A stretch of 9,167 nucleotides of DNA from Clostridia bacterium (lineage in GTDB: Bacteria; Bacillota; Clostridia; Oscillospirales; CAG-272). The stretch spans positions 1 through 9,167 of the forward strand of contig JAFTUB010000108.1 of assembly GCA_017466495.1 (NCBI GenBank). Reading direction: 5' to 3'. The notes beneath the pieces were generated by a model that saw only the letters and a program-made list of their open reading frames with translations, ran no database searches and was not told where the DNA came from. The translations under genes were made by a program, and so were the position numbers. This document shows, in pieces, positions 1-5,735 of this stretch (the first letter of the stretch is position 1; every line of letters starts with the position of its first letter).

Positions 1-45
1 ACCTTTGTGCCAATCCGGTTTGATTGGTACAGAGGTCGGTTTTTT
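1..45. terminator. Hairpin terminator, probably bidirectional, cut by the window edge
   Basis: Bases 7-15 pair with 22-30 (one G-U wobble) around a 6-base loop. The stem continues outward with 1-6 pairing to 31-36 (one more wobble), giving about 15 paired positions. On the plus strand it is followed by CGG and a run of six T at 40-45. It begins 2 bases beyond the stop codon of the DUF4340 gene, so it should end the minus-strand operon. The strong T run lies on the plus-strand side, so it may mainly serve a rightward gene outside the window. If the bases left of position 1 read as a mirror image (A-rich then CCG), it is a symmetric two-way terminator; this cannot be seen here. Confidence 0.72.
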
Positions 46-47
46 GA

Positions 48-1091
48 TTAACTTTGTGTGTAAGGCAGATCGGCGGAGGGTTCCATCAGCGCGGGGGATA
101 CTGCAGAGGTGAGCAGGTAGATCAACCCGGATTCGGGGAGGGTGGCGTAATAGCAGCCACTCTCGGGATCCACATCCCCCAGCAGCAGGGTCAGGGTCTT
201 ATCCACCTCGGTGCTGACGGTGTTGCCGGCAGAATCGGTGGTCTGCACCAGGGTACGATAGGCAATGGTCATCTTGGCCGGTGCGTCCAGGCCGTATTTT
301 GCGGCATCGGCTCCCCGGTCAAGGGAAACGCAATCGGTAAACTCCAGGTAGGACACCATGGAGGACAGTTCTTCTCCCGCCTCCACCGAGATGGCCTTGG
401 GGGGGTTATCTCCCTGTGCCGCGCGCCAGAAGAATCCGTCTTCGCTTTCTGCGCCGTGGAAGGTGTAGGTCAGGCGGTCACCGCCGCGGGTTACGGTCAT
501 GGCCGAGATCTCACTCTCCACGATCAGAGGAAGGGTGTCGTAAAGCACCAGATCGGTGATGGGCATTCCGAAGGCTCCGGCCACCGTGCCGTCAATCATA
601 TACACCGTATCAGTGTTGTTCCGTGCGGCGTAATAGCTGCGGTTAAAGCTGTTGTAGCCGCCGATGAGCAGGGTGTGCGTCCCCATTTTATCGGTGAAGG
701 TCACCTGCTGGCGGGGCGCATCCAGCCCGAACTCGGCCAGCTTCTCAGTGTCGGGGGAGTCGATCTTCACCGAGGAAGTTACTGATTCCAGAGCGCCGAT
801 CATGGCGGTGAAGGCTTCGGCATCCAGGGACAGGGAGGGATTTCCTTCCCATCGCCAGCTGCCGTTCTCCAGGGTGAAGGAAAGGGTCTCTCCGTCACAC
901 AGGTAGCTGATGGCCGAGAAGGTCTTGGCATCGGCCGCGAACACCGCGGCGGTGGTTGCTGCGGGAATGGTGTCGGCATCATTCCCATCAAGGTCGAGCC
1001 GACTCACCACAAAATACAGCCCGCAAAGGATCACAAGCACCGCCAGCAGCGCAATCAGGCCGATGCCCTTGCGTTTGGATTTCTTTGCCAT
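48..1091 (-). CDS. DUF4340 domain-containing membrane-anchored protein
   Basis: This 347-residue protein is the last gene of the ABC operon. Residues 1-9 are very basic, residues 10-29 form one hydrophobic segment, and the rest is predicted to lie outside the membrane; no lipobox is visible. The outer part looks like two copies of one unit. Each has a strand-rich start, a GLDAP motif (residues 122-126 and 267-271), a stretch of the type TLLIGG or TLLLGD, and a YYA followed shortly by a Y-based VYMID or IYLL strand. This matches the DUF4340 family (known from knowledge of the family, not searched), which is often encoded beside GldG-like proteins. The ATG overlaps the upstream stop by one base (TAATG), and AAGGAG at 1101-1106 is 9 bases from the start, so translation is probably coupled. 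Molecular function is unknown; a role as an accessory extracytoplasmic part of the ABC complex is inferred from gene order. Confidence 0.85.
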   Translation of the reverse strand: MAKKSKRKGIGLIALLAVLVILCGLYFVVSRLDLDGNDADTIPAATTAAVFAADAKTFSAISYLCDGETLSFTLENGSWRWEGNPSLSLDAEAFTAMIGALESVTSSVKIDSPDTEKLAEFGLDAPRQQVTFTDKMGTHTLLIGGYNSFNRSYYAARNNTDTVYMIDGTVAGAFGMPITDLVLYDTLPLIVESEISAMTVTRGGDRLTYTFHGAESEDGFFWRAAQGDNPPKAISVEAGEELSSMVSYLEFTDCVSLDRGADAAKYGLDAPAKMTIAYRTLVQTTDSAGNTVSTEVDKTLTLLLGDVDPESGCYYATLPESGLIYLLTSAVSPALMEPSADLPYTQS

Positions 1092-2542
1092 TATCTGCGT
1101 CTCCTTCTCATCCAGTAGAGGAAGCCGCCGGCTGCGATAGCAAGAGGAAGCACCGCGGTCAGGATTACGGCCAGGGTATTGGCCGCGCCGTCATTGACCA
1201 TCAGCACGGGATCCTCCAGCACGATAGCAGGCAGGCTTACCACCTGCTCACGCTCGCACATCCAGTCCAGCATGGACTGCACGTAGGCATAGTTGCCGCC
1301 GGAGACCATCTGGTTTGCCTTATCGGAGAGCATCTGTGCGGCAGAGATCCACACCAGCTTGGCAGTGCCGCCTTCCGCCGCTTCCTCAGCGGCAACGGCG
1401 AGCCCGTAGCTGCGGGACTCCACGCCCTCCCCCTTCACGGTAGAGGCCTGGCCGTTCTGCACGGGAGAGATGAAGGCAGACTCGGTGGTATAGAGAAGAG
1501 GTGTCACCGTCAGGCCGCTGGGAAGATTCTCCTGCACCTGCAGCCCGTGGGCGAAGAGCATAAAGGCGTAGCTGCTCTGTGCCAGCTCAGCGGTGATCTC
1601 GTGGGTTCCCACCTGGGGAATGATGTAATAGGGCACCTGGTAGTAGGCGCGATTGTTCCCCTCCATCACCACGCCGGTCTCACCGGTGATTCCGTAATGG
1701 GAGGTCAACGCGGCCAGGTTGGGGGTGAGCCGGGAATCATAGTTGAACTCGGTGAGCAGCATCATATGCCCGCCTGCTTCCATGTAAGCGGTGAGCAGCT
1801 CCTTCTCGTGGGCACTGATGTCCGAGGTGGGAGCATAAATCATGATGCAGTCGGCATCCTCGGGGACGGCATCCATGGTCAGCAGGCTCAGGGATTCCAC
1901 CGCGAGGTTGGCATCCTGCAGCTGCTTGGTCAGGTTGTCCGTGAGGTTGGTCTCACCGTGACCCATGAGGGTGTAGATGGTGGGCAGCTTGTCGGTGGTG
2001 ACAAAATCCAGCGCACCGGTAATGACATTCTCACCCGCAAAGGAGTAGCTGTAGCCGCCGGCGCCGCCCGTCATCATATAAGTATAGGGATCATCAACCT
2101 CCACCGGATAGATCTCAGTGTAATCGATGACCTTGTACCGCCGTGCGCTCTCAATGATCAGACTGTTTTCACTCAGCTCCGCATCGGTGTACTGGGCGGT
2201 AAAGGTGGGATTTACGGTGGGATCCACTTTCTTGAGGGTGATATTCTTGCTCAGGGAAGCATAGCGCTCCACAAAGGTCAAAAGCTGAAAATCCTCATTG
2301 GCAGGAATGGCAATATAGTAAATGGTAATGGGCTCGTCGATCAGCCCCACCGACATCTCGGTGGTTTCGCTGAGGGTGTAAAGGTCAAGGGAGCTGGTGT
2401 CGATGACGGTATACTGGCTGGGCAGTGCGCTGACCAGCAGGTTCACCACCACCAGAACAGCCAGCAGGACCAGGGTAATGACAGCGGTATAGGTGCCGGC
2501 CTTGGCCTGGCGGTTGAAGATCGGTTTCTTTTCTTGATTCAT
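1091..2542 (-). CDS. GldG-family ABC transporter auxiliary protein
   Basis: This 483-residue protein has a transmembrane segment near each end (about residues 16-40 and 455-477) and finishes with five arginines, which should stay in the cytoplasm. The ~410 residues between are predicted to be extracytoplasmic. They match the layout of the GldG/ABC-transporter auxiliary family: an N-terminal domain with short strands after the membrane anchor, then a flavodoxin or glutamine-amidotransferase-like part that contains MGHGET (residues 193-198) and a segment ADCIMIYAPTSDIS followed by a helix and GGHMMLL (residues 230-263). In Bacteroidota, GldG works with GldA and GldF and is needed for gliding; in Clostridia the role is not known. 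The start is supported by GGAGGT at 2549-2554, six bases from the ATG, lying against the stop of the permease gene. The family assignment is firm; the substrate or partner is not. Confidence 0.85.
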   Translation of the reverse strand: MNQEKKPIFNRQAKAGTYTAVITLVLLAVLVVVNLLVSALPSQYTVIDTSSLDLYTLSETTEMSVGLIDEPITIYYIAIPANEDFQLLTFVERYASLSKNITLKKVDPTVNPTFTAQYTDAELSENSLIIESARRYKVIDYTEIYPVEVDDPYTYMMTGGAGGYSYSFAGENVITGALDFVTTDKLPTIYTLMGHGETNLTDNLTKQLQDANLAVESLSLLTMDAVPEDADCIMIYAPTSDISAHEKELLTAYMEAGGHMMLLTEFNYDSRLTPNLAALTSHYGITGETGVVMEGNNRAYYQVPYYIIPQVGTHEITAELAQSSYAFMLFAHGLQVQENLPSGLTVTPLLYTTESAFISPVQNGQASTVKGEGVESRSYGLAVAAEEAAEGGTAKLVWISAAQMLSDKANQMVSGGNYAYVQSMLDWMCEREQVVSLPAIVLEDPVLMVNDGAANTLAVILTAVLPLAIAAGGFLYWMRRRRR

Positions 2543-2555
2543 TTCAGCACCTCCC

Positions 2556-3419
2556 TCAGCTCCAGCGTCTCTTCTCCACCGACTGGGCAGTGAGGAAGAG
2601 GAAGAAAACGGTCACGGACAGATAGTATACGATTGCACCCACGTCAAAAATGCCGTAGATGAAGTTCTCAAAGCGGGTGAAAAGCGAAACCACATCCAGA
2701 ATTTTCTGGAACAGGCCCACAAACAGCTCGGCGCGGAAATAATAGAGGGCCGACAGGGGAAGAATACACACAGCGGCGGCAATGATGGCAATGACGGGAT
2801 TGCGGGTCAGGCCCCATACCGCGGCGGCCAGCAGAAGGGATACCACAATCAGACACAGGAAGGATGCCATGGCGGTGGTGGGGATGAGGGTAGCGATACC
2901 GCTCATGAGGTAGGCGGCCAGGAGCACGCCGAAGGAAAGCACAGCGGCGATGATCTGACTCTCGGTGAGAGCCGACATGAACATACAGATGGCGATCAGT
3001 GCGCCGCCCAGAAGGAAGAAGGCCAGCAGTGCGCCGTAGCTTGCGGCGAAATTCACCGTGCCGAACATGGACAGGATGAGAGGGTAGATGCTCATCACCG
3101 CGATCGGGATCAGCAGAACCGCCAGCATGGCAAAGAATTTGCCCAGCACGATATCCGACACCCGCAGGGGCAGCGCGTACAGCAGCTGGTCGGTGCGGGA
3201 GTGCCGCTCCTCGGCAATGGAGCGCATGGTCAGGATCGGAATGACAAAGAGAAAGACCATGCTCATGCTGCTGAGGGTGATCTCAAAGGCAGCGTATCCC
3301 CCCTTGAGGTTCACCGCCGTCACGTAAATTCCCGCAAACAGCAGCAGGAAGGCCATAAACACATAGCCAGACATATTGATAAAGTAGGATTTGAACTCCT
3401 TTTTGAAGATGGCAGACAC
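2556..3419 (-). CDS. ABC-2 type transporter permease, GldF-like
   Basis: This 287-residue integral membrane protein has about six to eight hydrophobic segments (roughly residues 19-36, 48-64, 93-117, 127-149, 153-175, 183-203, 208-228 and 257-279). The loop after the second contains RSIAEERHSRTDQLLYALP (residues 66-84), the conserved cytoplasmic coupling motif of ABC-2 permeases of the GldF/NatB/CcmB-like type. It ends in the basic tail VEKRRWS, also usual for the family. It should form the membrane channel or mechanical part of the complex, driven by the adjoining ATPase; a dimer of permeases is typical. The start is a GTG, chosen because AAGGAGG at 3428-3434 lies eight bases before it and the next residues (SAIFKKEFKSYF) match the usual N-terminus. 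Only three bases separate it from the ATPase stop, so the two are probably translated together. Confidence 0.88.
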   Translation of the reverse strand: MSAIFKKEFKSYFINMSGYVFMAFLLLFAGIYVTAVNLKGGYAAFEITLSSMSMVFLFVIPILTMRSIAEERHSRTDQLLYALPLRVSDIVLGKFFAMLAVLLIPIAVMSIYPLILSMFGTVNFAASYGALLAFFLLGGALIAICMFMSALTESQIIAAVLSFGVLLAAYLMSGIATLIPTTAMASFLCLIVVSLLLAAAVWGLTRNPVIAIIAAAVCILPLSALYYFRAELFVGLFQKILDVVSLFTRFENFIYGIFDVGAIVYYLSVTVFFLFLTAQSVEKRRWS

Positions 3420-3422
3420 GGT

Positions 3423-4493
3423 TTATTCCTCCTTCCCTTCTTCGTTTTCCTCTTCCACGCGGTATGCCGCGGTGGAGAACTGAGATGTATACTCGGCTTC
3501 TCCTTCGTCTGTAGCGGCACTCTGCACGTCCTCCTCCGCTTCGACGGCGGGAGCGGCGGCATCTGCTTCGGTGAGACGGAGGAAGATGTCCTCCAGCTTG
3601 GATTCCTCATACTGCATGGCAATGATGGGACAGCGGCGGTCAGCCATGGCAAAGAAGATGTCGTCCCGGGGATCAACATCCCGCAGAACGGACAGGGTGA
3701 TATCCAGCACACCCTCCTGCTTGCCGGGGTGAATCTCTGCCGACTCGATTCCTTCAATAGAACCGAGCACTTCATCGGCAGTGGCCTCATCGCAGCGCAC
3801 CGACAGGCAAAGCTTACTGTTTCGGCTGATCAGCGACTCGAGATCGTTAATGTCAGCACTGGCCACCAACACGCCCTGGGAGATGATCATCACGCGGTCA
3901 CAGACCGCCTGCACCTCCTGCATGATGTGGCTGGAGAGAATAACGGTCTTCTCCCGGCCCAGCTCGCGGATGAGGTCGCGGATCTCCAGGATCTGCTTGG
4001 GGTCAAGGCCGACGGTAGGCTCGTCCAGAATAATCACCCGGGGGTCCCCCAGCATGGCCTGGGCAATGCCCACGCGCTGGCGGTAACCCTTGGAAAGATT
4101 GCGGATCAGGCGATTCTGATGGTCGCCGAGGCGGGTCATCTCGATGATTTCCCGGGTCTGACGCAGAGCCTTGTCATATTCAATCCCCTTTGCCTCTGCC
4201 ACGAACATGAGATATTCAAAGGGAGTCATGTCGAAATAGAGGGGGGGCTGCTCGGGGAGATAGCCCACGCAGCGCTTTGCCTCAAGGGGCTCATCATAGA
4301 TGTCGTGGCCATCCACCGTCACGCTTCCCGAGGTGGCTGCCAGACAGCCGGTGATGATATTCATGGTGGTGGATTTTCCCGCGCCGTTGGGGCCGAGGAA
4401 GCCATAAATATGCCCTTCCTCCACCGTGAAGCTGATCCCCTTCACCGCAAGGTGATCACCGTACCGTTTGGTGAGATTTTTGACTTCGATCAC
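3423..4493 (-). CDS. ABC transporter ATP-binding protein, GldA-like, with acidic tail
   Basis: This is the first gene of the operon, 356 residues from a GTG start. The nucleotide-binding domain is complete: Walker A GPNGAGKST (34-42), a Q-loop region LPEQPPLY (79-86), signature LSKGYRQR (133-140), Walker B VIILDEP (153-159) with catalytic Glu158, D-loop GLD (162-164) and switch His189. Residues 225-308 form the regulatory C-terminal domain usual for this group, ending in LEDIFLRLT. A further 48 residues follow, with 17 Asp or Glu against two basic residues; this tail is not part of the standard domain. Open frame continues upstream to 4826, but the GTG at 4493 is preferred: it is nine bases after AAGGAGG, and the protein then begins MIEVKNLTKRYG, the classic opening of an ABC ATPase. 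It hydrolyses ATP to drive the adjoining permease. Substrate unknown. Confidence 0.92.
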   Translation of the reverse strand: MIEVKNLTKRYGDHLAVKGISFTVEEGHIYGFLGPNGAGKSTTMNIITGCLAATSGSVTVDGHDIYDEPLEAKRCVGYLPEQPPLYFDMTPFEYLMFVAEAKGIEYDKALRQTREIIEMTRLGDHQNRLIRNLSKGYRQRVGIAQAMLGDPRVIILDEPTVGLDPKQILEIRDLIRELGREKTVILSSHIMQEVQAVCDRVMIISQGVLVASADINDLESLISRNSKLCLSVRCDEATADEVLGSIEGIESAEIHPGKQEGVLDITLSVLRDVDPRDDIFFAMADRRCPIIAMQYEESKLEDIFLRLTEADAAAPAVEAEEDVQSAATDEGEAEYTSQFSTAAYRVEEENEEGKEE

Positions 4494-4502
4494 AAAAATT
4501 TT

Positions 4503-4509
4503 CCTCCTT
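4503..4509 (-). promoter_or_regulatory. Ribosome binding site fixing the GTG start of the ABC ATPase
   Basis: The minus strand reads AAGGAGG here, a perfect match to the anti-Shine-Dalgarno core, nine bases before GTG at 4493-4491. The open frame extends more than 300 bases further upstream, across the promoter and into the divergent gene, so this site is what decides the start. Confidence 0.85.
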
Positions 4510-4545
4510 ACACCGAAAATCGGCAGCATCGCCGAACTATAGAAA

Positions 4546-4554
4546 ATTATATCA
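4546..4554 (-). promoter_or_regulatory. Candidate extended -10 promoter for the ABC operon
   Basis: Read on the minus strand, the bases are TGATATAAT: a consensus TATAAT hexamer (4551-4546) preceded by TG plus one base, the extended -10 form. Transcription would begin near 4539, leaving a leader of about 45 bases that contains the AAGGAGG site. No good -35 hexamer is present at 16-18 bases; CTGACA lies 22 bases upstream, which is too far. An extended -10 element can work without a good -35. The surrounding region is AT-rich compared with the flanking genes. Confidence 0.6.
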
Positions 4555-4672
4555 CAAAACTGTGTAAAATTGTTGTCAGAAATATGAAAACTGCGTGAAG
4601 GTGCGGGTATTTTTCGCAAAAAGTGGCAGGAATCGGGAACATTTTCCCTTTTTTTCCGTCTTATTAAAGCAG

Positions 4673-4680
4673 AAAGGAAG
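4673..4680 (+). promoter_or_regulatory. Ribosome binding site fixing the GTG start of the deacetylase
   Basis: AAAGGAAG lies seven bases before GTG at 4688. It decides the start, because the open frame also has an ATG at 4595 with no such site. Starting at the GTG puts the basic N-terminus and hydrophobic core of the lipoprotein signal directly at the front, as expected. Confidence 0.75.
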
Positions 4681-4687
4681 TGTATCC

Positions 4688-5665
4688 GTGAAACACATCC
4701 CCAAACGATGGCTTGCCTGCGTGCTTTCGCTGCTGATTCTTCTCCCGGCCTGTCAGGGTATTCCGCAAAAGAAACCGCCGGAAAGCCTGCCCACCACAAC
4801 CGAAGCACCCGCCACAACCGAAGCACCCGCTACAACCGAGGCGCCGGCTACAACAGAGGCGCCCGCCACAACCGAAGCACCCGCTACAACCGAGGCGCCC
4901 GCCACAACCGAAGCGCCCGCCACAACCGAAGCGCCCGCCACAACCGAAGCACCCGCCACAACCGAAGCCCCCGTCACAACCGAAGCGCCGGCCCAAACCG
5001 AAGCACCCATACCGGCCACCATCGCGCCACAGGTATTCATGTACCATCTCATCCTGGACGAGCCTTACAGCAAGTACGAATACCTCTTTGTCCGTCCTGC
5101 TGATTTTGCCGCTCACCTGGCGGCCATCAATGCCGCAGGCTTCCGCTATCTTTTTGCCGATGAGTACGCCCTGCAGCCCGACCGCACCGTGGTCATTACC
5201 CTGGATGACGGCTATTCCGACAATTACAGCAATCTGCTCCCTCTGCTGGAACAGTACGACGCTTGCGCCACCATCTTCCTCATCACCGACATGATCGGCC
5301 AGCCGGGTTATCTCACGGCAGAGGAGATTATCCTCCTGCGGGACAGCGGCCGTGTCCGTTTCGGCCTGCACACCGCCGCCCACAACGATCTGACTACCCT
5401 TGATTCCGCGGCTCTCCACGCCGACATGGCGCGGAGCGTTGCCGACTTTATCGCATTGGTGGGCTATGCCCCCACCGCCATGGCTTATCCCTACGGGAAA
5501 TACACCGCAGCGGTGATGGATGCCTGCCGCGAATATGTGTCCTTCGCCTACACCACCGATAATCCCCGGTACAAAACCGGCTTCGGGACAATGAATATTC
5601 CTCGCCATCTGGTGGCGCGGGACACCTCCATGTGGGCCTTCCGCCGGATGTTGGGGCTGAACTGA
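4688..5665 (+). CDS. Secreted lipoprotein polysaccharide deacetylase (CE4/NodB) on a TTEAPA repeat linker
   Basis: The protein has 325 residues from a GTG start. Residues 1-22 are a lipoprotein signal: basic KHIPKR, a hydrophobic core, and lipobox LPAC with Cys22 as the lipid-bearing residue. Residues 37-108 are twelve six-residue repeats, mostly TTEAPA. Residues 115-325 are the catalytic domain of the polysaccharide deacetylase family. Visible motifs are VFMYH (116-120), TLDDG (171-175) with Asp173 as likely catalytic base and Asp174 as metal ligand, HTAAH (228-232) with His228 and His232 as metal ligands, and AYPYG (266-270). The last replaces the RxPY motif of classical CE4 enzymes, as in the PgaB/IcaB-type branch, and a final IPRHLV lies at 304-309. 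The expected reaction is metal-dependent removal of N- or O-acetyl groups from a surface polysaccharide or peptidoglycan. The exact substrate cannot be told. It stands alone, transcribed away from the ABC operon, and ends at a shared terminator. Confidence 0.88.
   Translation: MKHIPKRWLACVLSLLILLPACQGIPQKKPPESLPTTTEAPATTEAPATTEAPATTEAPATTEAPATTEAPATTEAPATTEAPATTEAPATTEAPVTTEAPAQTEAPIPATIAPQVFMYHLILDEPYSKYEYLFVRPADFAAHLAAINAAGFRYLFADEYALQPDRTVVITLDDGYSDNYSNLLPLLEQYDACATIFLITDMIGQPGYLTAEEIILLRDSGRVRFGLHTAAHNDLTTLDSAALHADMARSVADFIALVGYAPTAMAYPYGKYTAAVMDACREYVSFAYTTDNPRYKTGFGTMNIPRHLVARDTSMWAFRRMLGLN
4796..5011 (+). repeat. Twelve tandem 18-bp units encoding TTEAPA
   Basis: The unit is ACAACCGAAGCACCCGCC with third-position changes. 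Units 1-9 and 11 encode TTEAPA, unit 10 TTEAPV, and unit 12 QTEAPI. Units 7 and 8 are identical at the DNA level; units 1 and 9 also match each other, as do 2 and 5. The array is fully in frame, so gain or loss of units changes only the length of the linker. The peptide is rich in Thr, Pro and Glu and should be extended and flexible, spacing the catalytic domain from the lipid anchor. Confidence 0.95.
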
Positions 5666-5673
5666 CCCATTTC

Positions 5674-5735
5674 ACCGAAATCGAACAGAGAACGGACTTC
5701 CGCGTTGGCGGAAGTCCGTCTCTTTATGTTTCGGT
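5674..5735. terminator. Nested inverted repeat, shared two-way terminator
   Basis: The core is a perfect 12-bp stem (ACGGACTTCCGC at 5692-5703 with its complement at 5708-5719) closed by a GTTG loop. It is lengthened by AGAG (5687-5690) pairing to CTCT (5720-5723) across one bulged A at 5691. An outer arm, ACCGAAA at 5674-5680, is the exact complement of TTTCGGT at 5729-5735. In the plus direction the stem is followed by CTCTTTATGTTT, moderately U-rich; in the minus direction by TTCTCTGTTCGATTTC. It sits between two converging stop codons (5665 and 5724), so it most likely ends both transcripts. The right outer arm lies within the last codons of the membrane protein gene. Confidence 0.85.

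Larger units (their letters stand above)
4494..4687. other. Divergent intergenic region between the ABC operon and the deacetylase gene
   Basis: These 194 bases are the only sizeable gap between genes in the window, and are AT-rich. They must carry the start signals for both directions. The minus-strand signals are visible (extended -10 and ribosome binding site). For the plus strand, TAAAAT at 4565-4570 and TTGTCA at 4573-4578 are the best hexamers, but neither has a partner at proper spacing, so I do not call a plus promoter. A T-rich stretch at 4641-4658 (ATTTTCCC then seven T) lies just before the deacetylase ribosome binding site. No operator-like palindrome longer than five base pairs was seen. 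Confidence 0.6.

Noticed and set aside
956..2593. Long plus-strand open frame (545 codons) opposite the GldG-family gene
   Set aside because: It lies antisense to a well-supported gene. Its translation is rich in His, Gly and Gln with no membrane segment or family motif, as expected for the opposite strand of GC-rich coding DNA.
4520..4535. Small hairpin TCGGC-GCCGA in the leader of the ABC operon
   Set aside because: Five base pairs with a six-base loop is common by chance. It has no T run and no features of a known riboswitch or attenuator.
3201..4598. Long plus-strand open frame (465 codons) opposite the permease and ATPase genes
   Set aside because: It spans the 3' part of one gene, all of another and their promoter, has no ribosome binding site, and shows the same His/Gly-rich antisense composition.
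4595..4687. ATG at 4595 as start of the deacetylase
   Set aside because: It has no ribosome binding site and would place the lipoprotein signal about 31 residues inside the protein. The GTG at 4688 has both features right.
4494..4826. Upstream extension of the ABC ATPase frame
   Set aside because: It would run through the promoter and ribosome binding site and into the divergent gene. Its residues match nothing in ABC ATPases, whereas the GTG at 4493 gives the standard N-terminus.
4796..5011. CRISPR array or minisatellite of non-coding type
   Set aside because: There are no spacers, the units are contiguous 18-mers in phase with a protein, and variation is mostly at third codon positions.
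4664..5608. Minus-strand open frame with a Cys/Gly repeat (CGGCFGCGG) opposite the deacetylase
   Set aside because: The repeat is only the antisense reading of the TTEAPA array. An 18-bp unit without stops stays open in several frames, so length here is not evidence of coding.
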